Under the pieces are notes generated by a model that searched no databases, was not told where the DNA came from, and worked only from the letters and a program-made list of their open reading frames with translations. From NCBI GenBank assembly GCA_003996215.1, contig QJPP01000448.1, positions 918,371 through 982,370 on the forward strand: DNA of 64,000 bases, written 5' to 3'. This document shows, piece after piece, positions 32,579 to 43,948 of this stretch (position 1 is its first letter; each line of letters opens with the position of its first letter). This DNA is from Jaltomata sinuosa (taxonomy: Eukaryota > Streptophyta > Magnoliopsida > Solanales > Solanaceae). The position numbers and the translations under genes were made by a program.

Positions 32579-33235
32579 ACAACGACAACATATCTGGTGT
32601 AATCCCACATGTGGGGTCTAGGGAGGATAGTGCATATGCAGCCTTACCCCTACCTTGTGAAGGTAGAGAGAATTTCCGATGGACCCTCCGTCGAAGTAAC
32701 CGATATAAAAAACAATATGAGAAGTAAATAGAGTAGCGAAGAAGTCATGCTGAAATTAATGGAGAAAAGAACCATAGCAATAATAAATACTATGATAACC
32801 GAAGTAAAATGTAATAAAAACAGCAGGTGGAAGAGTAATAATAAGGGAAACTAGACAACATTCAACTACCTATTAACCTTATACCATAATCCTCTACCTC
32901 TATATCCTCCTATCTAGGGTCATGTCCTCGGTAAGCTGCAGGTGTGTCATGTCCCATCTAATCACATTTCCTAGTACTTCTTCTGCATACCTCTCCATCA
33001 TAGCCAACCTCTCGCACCTATTCACTGGGACATGTAAGCATATTCTCTTCGCATGCTCGAACTATCTCAACCTCGCCTCTCTCATCTTGTCCACCACGGG
33101 GGCACTCCAACCTTGTCCAAAATATCTCCATTCTTAATTTTATCTCTCCTAGTATGCCCACATCCATCCCAACATCCTCGTTTCCGTTATTTTCATCTTC
33201 TCGATGTGCAACACTATTCTATAAACAATAGTAGT
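32579..33235 (-). mobile_element. Minus-strand RTE LINE fragment (3' tail and C-terminal coding remnant)
   Basis: 32579-32700 is the inverted 3' tail. 32860-33210, read on the minus strand, follows the LINE C-terminal region (GWMWAY, GEIKLRMEIF, a KVGVP stretch, then CPSEXVRGWL-like and EDMTLDR). Several stops and frameshifts are present. It corresponds to 27640-27960 of the LINE at 26497-28344 but is more diverged and less complete. Confidence 0.75.
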
Positions 33236-33539
33236 GTTGTTTTGTACTTTTTCATGATTTCAAAGAGTCGAGTAAACAAAATTGCTAGACGTTTGCAACC
33301 ACGCAATTTATTGATCAGTTTAATTATAAAACCAAGGATATGATCCAGGGACGGTACGAAGAATTGATACACGAGGAAATTACTGAAGGTATATACACAA
33401 TCAGATTCTACACCATATATAGGCAAAGGACCGTAGGGATCATATGAGCATGAAGATTTTTCAAGACATTTCACAACACGCTACATAATTATTTCGATCG
33501 AAAATAGAGAAAAGCAATGAGCTGAACAAGCTAATGTAC

Positions 33540-33627
33540 CTTATCATATCCCAAAGACAATGCTGATCGACGTGCAACCTCTTTAAAATCTTCCGTTCTG
33601 TCTCTAACTTTTGAGATTCCTTCAAAT
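33540..33627 (-). pseudogene. SYP81: Second relic of syntaxin-81 (SYP81) exon 1
   Basis: The minus strand reads KVRDRTEDFKEVARRSALSL then GYDK and the GT donor (aag|gtac). Arg in RDRTEDF is kept here, closer to the SYP81 consensus than the copy at 19845. Flanks from 33365 to 33640 match 19690-19985, so both relics belong to one duplicated segment downstream of AAA copies. No further SYP81 exon is seen. Confidence 0.6.
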
Positions 33628-33639
33628 TACCTAAAATAA

Positions 33640-34540
33640 GAAGATTTCTCCCAATCAAATGATGCAGTTTCAATGGTACATAGTGGTTTGGTATATTCCA
33701 CATGAAACTCTACAAGAAAATGAAATTAGCAAGTTGGAGAAAACAGAAACCATACCAATAGTTGGAGATATTAGTTGTCACTTTCTCTAATATGCTAATC
33801 CTTATTTTTTCTAAGAACTGATATTAACCTTACTCTTGCCCGTTGTGGATGGACTCATTTGGATTTAATGGGTATTTCAAATTTAATAGATTTTAAATAA
33901 ATCGGTTGTTTTGAATAGTTAGAAACCATTAGAAAATCGATGAATCAACTATATCTCAATCCAAGATCAGTTTCAGCCCGCAATACAGAAACACTTCGAA
34001 AATGACTTCAAAATGAAAGTCTTTCATGCCAAGCGCTACAACCTCAATATAGAATGATAAATATTTTATTCTCATATATTCTTACTGTATTTTCGTCTTC
34101 TATAGTAGAAAGTTCCGAAATTTAATTACTAACACTCCTTTTTTGTTGAGTTAATAGTCAAATTTACACCTGGACTATCGTTTTTCCGTGAGTTTTCATA
34201 CTTCAACTATACATTGTTCTCTTTACCTACCTATACTATAACTCTCTTTGCATTAAAACACAACTCGATGCTGAGTTGGCCAAATATATATTTGTAGCGA
34301 TTAGAAGAAGAAGAAGAAGAAGAAGAAGAAGAATGAAATTAGGGATTTGAAATGTAGAAATTGGGAAAGCAGTGGACAAAGAAGAGATTGATTTATGAAA
34401 GTGATCAAGTATCGAGGAGGACACGTGGGAGAAGATTGAGGTTCAGGAGTAACGTGGGGGTCATGCGCGAACTTAAATCAGACGGCTGATGATCAAGTAC
34501 AGCTGGCATGATAGACGGTCCTAAATAGCCTAGCGGTTAT
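33640..34540. other. Intergenic DNA with a GAA microsatellite
   Basis: A (GAA)n tract of about 31 bp is at 34303-34333. No gene is supported; the 62-codon minus frame through it is a Leu/Ser repeat artefact. Confidence 0.45.
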
Positions 34541-34810
34541 TAGATTTGTTATATCATCTTCCAGCTGGAAAAGGGGGGGATTAACGACTTTCTCGTAAAA
34601 TTCTCTTTTCCTATCTTCTACCTAACCTTCTTCTTCCTCACTAAATTCTCTCTCTAATTGAAGACTTGTCTCTAAGCTTGCGCCATTGGAGATAGTTTTC
34701 AGTTCCTTTTAGTAGCTTTAATTCATGTAACTGAGTCGACATATCAATAAAAATCCCCAATTTCTTCCCTATTGTGCGAATTCCAGTTTACTTTTCTATA
34801 ATTGAGTATA
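34480..34810 (+). mobile_element. Possible solo LTR remnant
   Basis: The order of a pyrimidine-rich leader ('ctctctctaattgaagactt'), then 'catcaataaaaatcccc' with a polyadenylation-type AATAAA, then 'ccctattgtgcgaattcc' is reminiscent of copia LTR R/U5 regions. Terminal repeats and a TSD were not found. Low certainty. Confidence 0.3.
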
Positions 34811-35884
34811 ATCATTACATTATTCCAATCGAGAGGTATAAAACTAATAAATAAAACAATGGATAATTAAGGTATGAAACTCCTAAAAAGGTAAAAAAAC
34901 AACATGTGTTAGTTATTGTATGTTCAATTGAAGCTAGGGCTAACATTATGCAGCGAGAGCAGAATCAAAGCAATGTAACCAATTGATAAAATAATAAAAA
35001 TCTTAATATAATCAAACAAATACGATAATAAATTTTTTTTTATAACTTTCACATTTGTCGATATGCTACCGCCTGTTTATTAAGATCATCATAGATTATT
35101 AATGCGGAAATATTCCCTAGTTCATAGTTCAAGGGAAAAAAATTATAGCTTACTCAAAATCAGTTGGCCGGAAAATCAATTTCGCCGCCGATTGCTTAAT
35201 CGAACAGATTCGCCGCCGGTGAAGACAACTATCAACTCCGGCCGATGAACGGAATTGGAAATGACAACTATCAAATTCCGTCGAGGATTCTCACCGCCGT
35301 CGATAATTTTTTTTATTTTTATTTGGTGTATTTTGCTTCACTCCATGTCTAGGTAACCTTTTTATTCATGAGAATTCAACAAATAGCCTACCATTTAGGG
35401 GGTTTTATTTAAGAGATAAATGTGTAATATATTTGATGTTAAATTTTCTGCCAAAAAAAATCAATGAATTTAGTGGGTGTTTGGCCATGAGACTCAATAA
35501 CTAGCAATCTCTTTTCTCAGTCCAATTTCATTAATGTCTTATCAACTTGCAAAGGGTTATGAGGCTAGATCAGGTACGAGGAATAAATTTATATTTGTGC
35601 ATGAAAGTTGTGGACTGATGGCAGCTCAACTATTCGAGCCCAAGATAGAGGTATTGATTCCGATTCGACCAAAATAGAATACCCTACAAGTCGAAGGTCC
35701 AAATAGTAGGTAACAGGCGTGTTCGTTTTGACTCATGTATTTATGAACTATAATTTATATGACGGTAATTCTAAATTAATGCACCATTCCTAAATTATCG
35801 TATTAAATTTGAAATATTATAAAATCACATATATAATTAAATGATTTTGAGTTATAAAATAAAATTCAAAGCCTATTTTGGTTT
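34811..35884. other. Intergenic DNA with a CCGCCG-rich patch
   Basis: 35160-35300 has several 'cgccgcc' motifs and could be a leader or exon relic on the minus strand, but its frames are short and unrecognised. The remainder is AT-rich without features. Confidence 0.35.
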
Positions 35885-36312
35885 TTTGGGGGAACTTACA
35901 TAAAACAGGCATCTTTAGGAGCTAATTACTCTTTTTCCCACTACTTTTTCTTCGGATACATCACAATCCCATCGGATACATCACAATCCCATCAGATACA
36001 TCCCAAACCACTCGGATACATCCCAATTCCATCGGATACATCCCAAATCACTCGGATACATTACATAACGCATCGATACATCTGCATCTCGCATGTGTCT
36101 GAGGGGTTACAACATATATCCGCATGTATCTGAGGGGTTACAACATATATCCGATAGGTGGGATGTATCAAATGGGATTGGGATGTATCCGAGGTGAGGT
36201 GATGTATCCGAAGGCTTTTTGGTTAACATGTGGTATATTAAGTAATTAAAATAAAGTAGTGGGAGAGTTAGTAAATATGGTAAGGAGGTATGTCTCTTTA
36301 GGTAGTTTACTT
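35885..36312. mobile_element. MITE-like element carrying a GATACATC repeat array
   Basis: The imperfect inverted ends ggggaacttacataaaacag and ctctttaggtagttt enclose 'cggatacatcccaa' repeats (about ten between 35952 and 36085). These are followed by the reverse-complement form 'gatgtatcc' (36163-36210). The same arrangement is at 50592-50945. No coding capacity. Confidence 0.6.
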
Positions 36313-37527
36313 TCTTCTTTTTTACCGTACTTGCATTAACCAGTTTGAAATTAAGTATAACTCATGTTTTTAAAGCCTTACTTTTACTTGAATAATGCTA
36401 TTGTTTTTCACATTCAACCATAAGAGGGCAGTGTTGACTATGAACAGTTAATAACTAATGATTTCTACTTTATTAGGCCAGTTCAATAAACCACGTGAAA
36501 TGAAGAATAAAACTTAAAGCTTGTCAGAATGCAATATAAGGATTATGACGAATGTGGCCTTACTAAGACAATTTTCAATATAAGACAGACAAATCTTTAT
36601 CAACGTGCTTTTTTATAACTGGACAAAGGCTTTATTGATAATAAATTTAACTATGTGTTAAAATTTACATATTTTACGTAAGTATTGAAACTGATGTTCT
36701 ACTTCGTACAATTTCCTTAGAAAAGAAAGGGAAGTCAATTAATTATATAAATAAATAAAAATCATTTACTCATTTACATGGGTACACTCACAAAGCGCGT
36801 GTCCACAAACTAGTACTAATAAAATAGGTGAAGGAGAAAAAAAAAAGAGCATCCAACAACTTCATAGATAATTGTTATTTATAAATTGACTAAGCCGTAA
36901 GAATTACATAGAAAGAAGTTGAGGAGGCATGTTATATTTAAATAGACAATGCAAATAAATAAATAAAATTGTAACTCATGAAATATAATTATGTAAAAAT
37001 TAATTATTAAACAAATTAATTAATGATAAAAATGAAGAAAAAAAATTATAATAAAGGAGATAAAAAAACAAATAATATTTAAGTCAAATAAAGGTATCAC
37101 ATCACTTTATATATGCTCAGTTTTACTATATATAGAGAGATTTATAGGACTTATAATTAGGGATAATTTCAAAAATATACGTTTTAAGAAAAATAATTAC
37201 ATTTACATAGTCCATAAAATATAATTACACCCGCAATAGCTCAGTTTTATATCTTAATACATGTTTATATGACTTTATATAACTTTATACTATATTATAT
37301 AATATTATACACTTATTGTACACGAATGTATAAACATGTATAATAGTGTATAAAAGATGTTTACACATATTTTTATATACCTTATATATAATTTTACAAT
37401 ATATACACATAATTTGACCCTCAGTTATTCTTCTTTCATATCACTGGGCAGATCATGAAAACTTCACAAGTTGAACACTTTAAATTGTCAAGATGGATCT
37501 GCACGAAAAGGACAACTACTTGGTACT
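36313..37527. other. AT-rich intergenic DNA
   Basis: No gene, RNA or clear transposon. 37210-37400 is a TATA-rich tract of 'tataatat/tatacac' motifs. Confidence 0.45.
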
Positions 37528-37723
37528 AGGGGGGCAGGGGCGGAGCTACATATAGCCGAGGGGTTCATTCGAACCCCCTTCGGTGAAAAATTACACTGTT
37601 TATATATAGTTAAAATTATTTTTTTATATATATATAGTAGATGTTGAACCCTCTTTGACTTCTTTGTGTATTTACTTATTCATATTTTGAACCCTCTCAA
37701 TGAATATCCTGGCTCCGCCACTG
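37528..37723. mobile_element. GGCGGAGC-type MITE with TSD
   Basis: Left end caggggcggagctaca (37535), right end ggctccgccactg (37711-37723). The sequence cttggtact flanks it (37519-37527 and 37724-37732). The interior matches the elements in intron 1 of AAA copies A and B. Inverted CAG-type ends and an 8-9 bp TSD suggest a hAT relative. Confidence 0.72.
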
Positions 37724-37732
37724 CTTGGTACT

Positions 37733-38520
37733 GCAGATGTGGTTACCAATGAAACATTATATTATCATTTTGGACGTGACTATTCCTGGGTGCACTATAT
37801 TATCATTGAGTGATTTAAGGATATATTAACCTTGAAGATGTAACTCAGACAGAAAATTCGAAATAAGAAAGATCTTAAATTCTATTCGAACTTAACTTCA
37901 GACAAAAAATTTCAGAAAATAAATAATAAACTAGGAACACAAAAATAATGCACTGCCAAAGCAAAAATAGTGGATGTGGACCAAAAAAGTTGACCATTAA
38001 TGTAAAATTAGGTGTTTATCCCAATGCTCATACAATGTAAATTTCCCTTACAATTACCTCCCTTCCCCATTCCCATTCTCTTTTTTTTCTTTGTTTTTGG
38101 GGGTCATGAAAATCTATCTAAAGTTAAAAGTAACGGAAGTTTGAGATAGGACTAAAAGTGCACCAACATTATAAACATAAAGGGCTATTAATGCTCATAT
38201 AAAAGAACAGGGATAAACTTTGAATCTACCTAAAGATAAGGGACAATTTTGAGCTTTTTCTCAAAGAAAAGGTTTGAGCATTTTAAATTGCTTCAGTAGG
38301 CATGTCCTTTGGTTAAAATTGCCTTTGGGATTTTACTTTTTTTTGGTTAAAATTCAACCCATCTGCAGCTTGAAGGTAATTTTGTTTCCCCTTGCTCCAT
38401 TCTCTACTCACAATTGTTTGATCAACTGCATGTCTTCTTTACTAGTCTATTGAGATATTTGTAGAGTAGTAAATTAGAAAGTGAGAAGTGTGAAGCTTGG
38501 TACTTTTTTTCTACTGAAAA
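37733..38520. other. Intergenic DNA without recognised features
   Basis: Only poly-T and poly-A tracts and short unsupported frames are seen. Confidence 0.4.
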
Positions 38521-38524
38521 TTTT

Positions 38525-39075
38525 GTGGATTTTAACTTACTTTATTTAGAAAATATTTTGATCTTGGTGGAAGGTTAGTAGGTAGGAGTGCATTGTCTCG
38601 TTATTCGTCCATACTAGTAGTCGTAGTATTACTCTTTTAGTTTCTTGTCCTTCAATTTCTATTATTATCGGTTGTTTTTTGTTCTTTGACTATCGTATTA
38701 TTTTGTGGATCTAGACTTACTTTATTTAGAAAAATATGATCCTTGTACAAGTTTAGTAGGTAGAAGTGCATTGTCTTGTTGTTCATCTATACTAGTAGTC
38801 ATAGTATCACTCTGGTAGTTTCTTGTCCTTCGATTTTTCGGTTGTTTTTTTGTACTTCGACTATCGTATTATTTTGTTGTAGTACTGTTCTGTTACTGTC
38901 AATTGTTTTTTAACTATCTGTTATTTTTTCTCTTGAGCCGAGGGTCTATTGAAAACAACCTCTCTACCTCTGAGGTAGGGGTAAGGTCTACGTACACTAT
39001 ACCCTCCCCGGACCCCACTATATACACTATACCCTTCCCGAACCTCACTTTGTGGGACTACACTAGGTATGTTTT
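38525..39075 (+). mobile_element. RTE LINE 3' end with an internal tandem duplication
   Basis: 38525-38705 and 38706-38885 are near-duplicates ('acttactttatttagaaaa', 'gtgcattgtct', 'actagtagtc', 'gactatcgtattattttgt'). Both derive from the LINE 3'UTR. The tail proper follows ('cttgagccgagggtctattg', 'ccctccccggaccccacta'), with 'actataccct' repeated. There is no coding part. Confidence 0.7.
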
Positions 39076-39414
39076 GATCCTTTTGCATTTGATGAAATTC
39101 TAGAAGGTTTATCTTCTATGTCTAACAAGCAAAAATAGCTACCTTTCCCATGAAATTTTCCATGTGATAAACTTATTCAGCGAACCCATTTTGAAATTTT
39201 CAGAAGCACTTATTTTATTCTTATAAGCGTGGCCAAATACCTCAACTCTCTATAACAAGCACTTTTGACTAGCCCGTTAATTTGTCCTGTTTTCTTTGAG
39301 CCAAAATTTCTGCTTGGTTGAAGTTTGAAAACTTTGCTTTCCAGGGGATTATGTCATGGCCCTTTTGCATTTGATGAAATTTTTCCTTCTTTGCCAATAT
39401 CTAATACAATAGAC

Positions 39415-39492
39415 CCTTGTGGTCAGACGCTTTCCCGGACCCTACGCATAGCGGGAGCTTTAGTGCACCGAGCTGCTCTTTTCCCTTTTGAC
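39415..39492 (+). repeat. Retroelement tail-like repeat in the 5' flank of the DUF3444 gene
   Basis: 'tttcccggaccctacgcata' then 'gcgggagctttagtgcaccg' is a widely repeated nightshade sequence that I know from retroelement 3' ends. Source element not determined. Confidence 0.45.
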
Positions 39493-39668
39493 ACCCTATT
39501 TCATTGAAGAAATCGTACATCTTATACAGTCTATCATATGTTTAATTTTATGTTTTATGATGCTTTTTAGTACATTCATTTTATTTCTTGATTGTTACCC
39601 TTCTCAGGAAAAAAAGAAGAAAAGAAGATTGTTACTGTTTGAACCTCTATGGTCATGTACACTACTTC

Positions 39669-41711
39669 ATGATGACAACTGAAGATAAAACATTGTTTTG
39701 TTTCTGTCATTGGGGTAGGGAAAATAAGGTGCTTGCAGATGGATCCACTTCGTATGTGGGAGGTACTACCCGTCAGGTTATTGTGAAAACCGGCATAAAG
39801 TATAATGATTTTGTGAATGCAGTTTTTGACCGACTACGCATTGATCCTTCGGATAAGATCTTGCATTTTACTGTGAAGTTTGATAAGTCCCAATTGATAC
39901 AGCTGAGCGACCAAGAAGATGTCGATACTCTATTACAATTTAATGATGGTTTTGCACATGTCTATGCATCAAGTTTGGAGAAGGAGCCTTATTCTAGACT
40001 GCCGTCAGTTGGTGCGGAAGAAGTTGAAGCTGTTGTTGATTCTGATTCCGAAGCAGATACAGTTGCTGATATTTATATTCCAGACGTGTATGATTATCCT
40101 GATGGCGAATTTAGTGATTTTGACAAGCATAGAGCACAAGATTGCTTTGCAATGGATCAGATCTGGGGTTGTTTTGATACGGTTGACGGAATGCCAAGAT
40201 TCTATACGCACATTAGGAAGGTGGTAGACAGTCCTGAATTTAAGGTGATGTTCAGTTGGCTTGAGGCTCATCCGGAAGATCAAACCGAAAGGGCTTGGGT
40301 CAGGGCGGAGTTGCCTGTTGGCTGTGGGAAATTTAGGCGTGGGAGTAATCAATTCACTTTTGATCGACTTATATTTTCTCATCAAGTGCAGTGCGAAATG
40401 GACAAAAGAGGTGTATACATTATATATCCTAGGAAAGGGGAAACGTGGGCGCTTTTCAAAGAATGGGATATTAGTTGGAGCTCTAATCCAGATAATAATC
40501 GGAAGTACAAGTATGAAATTGTGGAGATTCTTTCTGATTATGTTGTAGATGTTGGTGTCCGAGTTTGTTATTTAGATAAAGTGACCAGATTTGTTAGCCT
40601 TTTCCAGCGAACAAGTCCGACTGAAGAAGTTAGTACATTCGTTATAAAGCCAAATGAACTTTACAAGTTCTCTCATCGAATTCCGTCTTTCAAATTGACT
40701 GGAACTGAACGAGAGGGTGTACCCGCAGGATCATTTGAACTTCATCCTATTTGTCTTCCTCCCAATCCCGATGATGTTTGGTACCCTGGGAAAGTTAAAG
40801 AAGACCCTGCAGACAAGTCCAGGAATGAAACGGCATCTCTGAAGTCAGGGGACTTGAATGACAATCATAATGGTACTGATGGAGAGTCTGTGAAGGTTCA
40901 AGTATCTCCTACGGAAATGAATATCTCTGAGAAAAAGCGAACTCAGATGAGCTCTTGTTATGCCAATGACGGTCCTTCCACTGATTTTGACGATATTTGT
41001 GTTAAAAGAAGCCGTCAGTCAAGTCCCGGCATACCAATTTATTTGTCATGTGAAGCTGATACAGAGTTACATTCACACACTAAGAACTTTGAAGAATCTT
41101 TTTGTGATTTTAAGATGGACAGATGTATTGGAAAGTTTCAAGTAAATCAGGTATGGGCTGTTTATGGTAAAAATAGTACATTCCCAAAGACTTACGCTCT
41201 AGTTAAGAAGATAGTTTCTGCCCCATTCAAATTGCATGTAGTCCTTCTTGAAGCATGTGCAGGGCTTAAAAGTCCTGCTCAGTCGGTTTGTGGAACGTTC
41301 AAAGTGGAGAATGAAAAACATCAAGTGTATGCTCCTAGCTCGTTCTCCCACGTGGTGAAAGCAGTATCTACTAATGGGAACATGTTTGAGATTTATCCAA
41401 GAGAAGGTGAGATTTGGGCACTGTACAAGAGCTTGAAAAAATCAGGTTTGGATCCCGACAAGTTTGAGTATGAGATAGTGGAGGTCATTGAGAATTCAAA
41501 AGACCGGATACAAGTTTCATCCATGGTTCGCGTGACTGGTTTTAAGTCCGTCTTTATTAGGTCTCAAAGATCAAATTCTGTTATTTTAGAAGATGAGTTT
41601 TGGAGATTCTCTCACCAGATCCCGGTATTTCAGCTGACCGGGGAAAAAGGAGGAGGGGTTTTGAGAGGCTGCTGGGAACTTGATCCTGCTTCAGTACCGT
41701 GTTCTCTGTAA
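39669..41711 (+). CDS. PB1-like domain plus two DUF3444 domains, 680 aa
   Basis: The start is set at the MM pair at 39669/39672. A longer frame from 39588 exists, but its first 27 codons straddle a polypyrimidine tract and CAG acceptor (39607), so they are likely intron or 5'UTR. Residues about 5-100 look like the PB1-type module of MuDR/MUSTANG transposases (CHWG, SYVGGTTRQVIVK, KYNDF, LSDQEDVDTLLQF). Two DUF3444 domains follow, about 160-370 (CFAMDQIWGCFD, GETWALFK, YKYEIVEIL, FELHP) and about 478-678 (FQVNQVWAVYG, GEIWALYK, FEYEIVEVI, WELDP). DUF3444 is known from plant J-domain proteins, where it usually follows a DnaJ domain and a zinc ribbon; neither is present here. A Ser/Lys-rich linker joins the two. 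The coding part is one exon. A truncated copy lies at 25903. Role unknown; a nuclear or chaperone-related role would be a guess. Confidence 0.82.
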   Translation: MMTTEDKTLFCFCHWGRENKVLADGSTSYVGGTTRQVIVKTGIKYNDFVNAVFDRLRIDPSDKILHFTVKFDKSQLIQLSDQEDVDTLLQFNDGFAHVYASSLEKEPYSRLPSVGAEEVEAVVDSDSEADTVADIYIPDVYDYPDGEFSDFDKHRAQDCFAMDQIWGCFDTVDGMPRFYTHIRKVVDSPEFKVMFSWLEAHPEDQTERAWVRAELPVGCGKFRRGSNQFTFDRLIFSHQVQCEMDKRGVYIIYPRKGETWALFKEWDISWSSNPDNNRKYKYEIVEILSDYVVDVGVRVCYLDKVTRFVSLFQRTSPTEEVSTFVIKPNELYKFSHRIPSFKLTGTEREGVPAGSFELHPICLPPNPDDVWYPGKVKEDPADKSRNETASLKSGDLNDNHNGTDGESVKVQVSPTEMNISEKKRTQMSSCYANDGPSTDFDDICVKRSRQSSPGIPIYLSCEADTELHSHTKNFEESFCDFKMDRCIGKFQVNQVWAVYGKNSTFPKTYALVKKIVSAPFKLHVVLLEACAGLKSPAQSVCGTFKVENEKHQVYAPSSFSHVVKAVSTNGNMFEIYPREGEIWALYKSLKKSGLDPDKFEYEIVEVIENSKDRIQVSSMVRVTGFKSVFIRSQRSNSVILEDEFWRFSHQIPVFQLTGEKGGGVLRGCWELDPASVPCSL

Positions 41712-41934
41712 AGTGATGCACACACTGATGATGGCCTATTATTTTCATCAGTTTCGTACGTAGATGATTAAGATGGAACATAGCTATAGAGAGAAAAACG
41801 TAGCAAATGAGCAGCGTGCATGGATCTGTAGTTTTTTGAAGTTGTGTATGTACGATACCCTCCCCCGATTGTAATATGTTTATATGGATCTGTTCTATGG
41901 TCAGCTCTTCTTTTGACTCCCCTTCTGAAGGCAT

Positions 41935-42336
41935 GTTGAAATTTTTCTCCTTCTCAGGCTTACTGATTTCAAGTCGATGGATGTTGGGGGACAACTTGTT
42001 GCCCAAATAGATTGCAGCAGCTTCATAAATTTCGTTGTTCAAATTCGTCAATCACCATCATTAGCTGAATATTCGAGAACTTGGTGAACGTGTTTTGAGT
42101 CCAAAGAAGAGATATTCATGGAGTTCCGTGGGGATGTACTTCCTCTCTTGGGTATGACTTCTACGAAGATCTTCACTTCCACGTCCACTTCATGCATGCG
42201 TTACGTCATTGAACTTACACTCCAGTTACTCTGTTTTTGCCTCGTGGACTAGCATGGTTGTTGCAGCAACTGAGCCAACTGTTGATAAAATCGTCTTGGC
42301 CAGGGCCATTTTGGATTCTGCTGATGAAGAGGACAT
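41935..42336 (-). pseudogene. AAA-ATPase copy E, exon 1 relic
   Basis: Read on the minus strand, it starts with the same ATG context and MSSSSAESKMALAK as copies A, B and D. After about 30 codons an unrelated stretch of about 100 bp replaces part of the sequence. Then YIPTELHEYL, LTMVIDEFE and YEAAAIYLGNKLSPNIHRL follow with frame changes. It breaks off where exon 1 reaches NFN. Exons 2 and 3 are missing; the sequence continues into the 3' flank of the DUF3444 gene. The upstream leader (42337-42400, 42620-42650) is present and carries a Stowaway insertion. Confidence 0.8.
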
Positions 42337-42400
42337 TATGTAGTGAGAAAAATTGGCAGTGGAAATAGGAAAAATTGCACCAAGACTTCCAATAGTAGTA

Positions 42401-42618
42401 TGACTTACTTTCCTTTTTAGTCAGTCTAAAAAATAATGACATATTTCTACATTTAGTAACAATTTAACTTTAAAATGTCCATTTTACCCTTAATGAAATG
42501 ATTTACAACCACACAAACATCTAAGACTCATTTTAAACCACAAGTTTCAAAAGCCTTTCTTTCTTTCTTAAAGTCCGTGCCAAGTCAAACTAGGTCATAT
42601 AAAATGGAACAGAGGGAG
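42401..42618. mobile_element. Stowaway-like MITE in the copy E leader
   Basis: TA on both sides (42399-42400, 42619-42620). The right end 'aacagagggag' is a Stowaway terminus; the left TIR is shortened. The D leader has the uninterrupted sequence 'aatagtagtagttggtattg' at 49890-49910, the empty site. Confidence 0.72.
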
Positions 42619-42620
42619 TA

Positions 42621-43945
42621 GTTGATATTGACTATGTAGGCTTTGAAACTTTGTAATAATTAACTCATTAATATAAAGAATATAATTTAATTTCTTGCCC
42701 TTACTAATATACTCATTTGTTTAGCGAATTTTATAAACACTTTTTTTTAATCAGCAAAAGATTTGTTCTTAGAGAATCAAAAAATTCAATGACCAACACA
42801 AATATACGAGCTTGATATGGTCAATTATTTCATTTGTTACAAGGAAATCAAATAAGGAGGTAATTAAACATAATTTCATAACCCCTTTAGGGAAGGTTTC
42901 TGAAATTAATTAATTACATTTAATATATTTTATCAAATTAACTTGCTATTTTGGAGTGTCATATCATATTTCAGTACAAAATATAAAATTTAGTAGGTGA
43001 ATTTACTTTTTAGTTAACTTGGACATATTTGAAAGACCTTATGTGAAAAAAAACTAAAAACGACTTTTATGTGATAAACTTTAAAGTTAGAAGATCTTTA
43101 TGTGATATAAAATAGAAAAGTGATTTTGTGTAATTAACTTTAATATTGAATGACTTTTATGTAACAAAAAATAGAAAAAATGACTTTTGTTATAAACACG
43201 AGTTGAATGACCACCGATGAAATTTTATCAGACATCAAATTACCGCTTATTCCAATTGAGCATCTAAGCACATGTTAAACATCTTCGATTCAAATTTTAG
43301 AAAAACTTTTGCATGAATGGGAGTTCAAGAATTTGCTATTAGAGTTAGCGTTTGTGCCTAGTGTATGTGTATGACACAAAATAGTAACCAATACATTGAT
43401 TCTTGATTTCTTCTTTGAAGGACGTTCAAAATTCTCTTTGAGGCTCTTAGCTCAAATCTCAAACACTATTTTTTTATTTTTAAATTCCCTTAATAAAAAT
43501 TCTAAATTCGTCATTATAATCTTTTTTACCGTTTACATTTTTTGCTAATATTCTGCAGTATTTGCATATAGTCAATTGAACACCTTTTGCTAGAAATTAT
43601 ATTGTGTATATAGATTAAATATCACTTTTGTGTGTATTAGTAAATTTTGAATACCCTTATGAAAAATATAGATTAAATATCACTCATTTTTTAGCTTTAA
43701 ATATCTGATTTGAGTTTAATCTTTATTTTTTATTTTTATTTTGTGTTTTAGTAGGTTTATTTGATTAATTTGAAAATCACAAAAATAAGAGTGTTTTAGA
43801 TAGTACTTTTGTTTTATTTGCAAAAAGAAAAGAAAATACCAAAAAATATGTTTCGTTTTAATCTAATATTTTAATAACTGATGTTTTTCTTATCTTAATT
43901 AATTCAAAATTTTCTTATATTTATTCTAGTCTAAAATTCTTAAGC
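42621..43945. other. AT-rich DNA with a fragment of the AAA upstream region
   Basis: 43540-43650 ('ctgcagtatttgcatatagt', 'caattgaacacctttt') corresponds to the distal upstream region of copies A, B and D. The rest has no recognised feature; 'gacttttatgtgataaactt' units recur about four times between 43040 and 43170. Confidence 0.4.
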
Positions 43946-43948
43946 CAG

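Noticed and set aside
34236..34424. 62-codon Leu/Ser-rich minus frame
   Set aside because: Translation of a (GAA)n microsatellite on the other strand.
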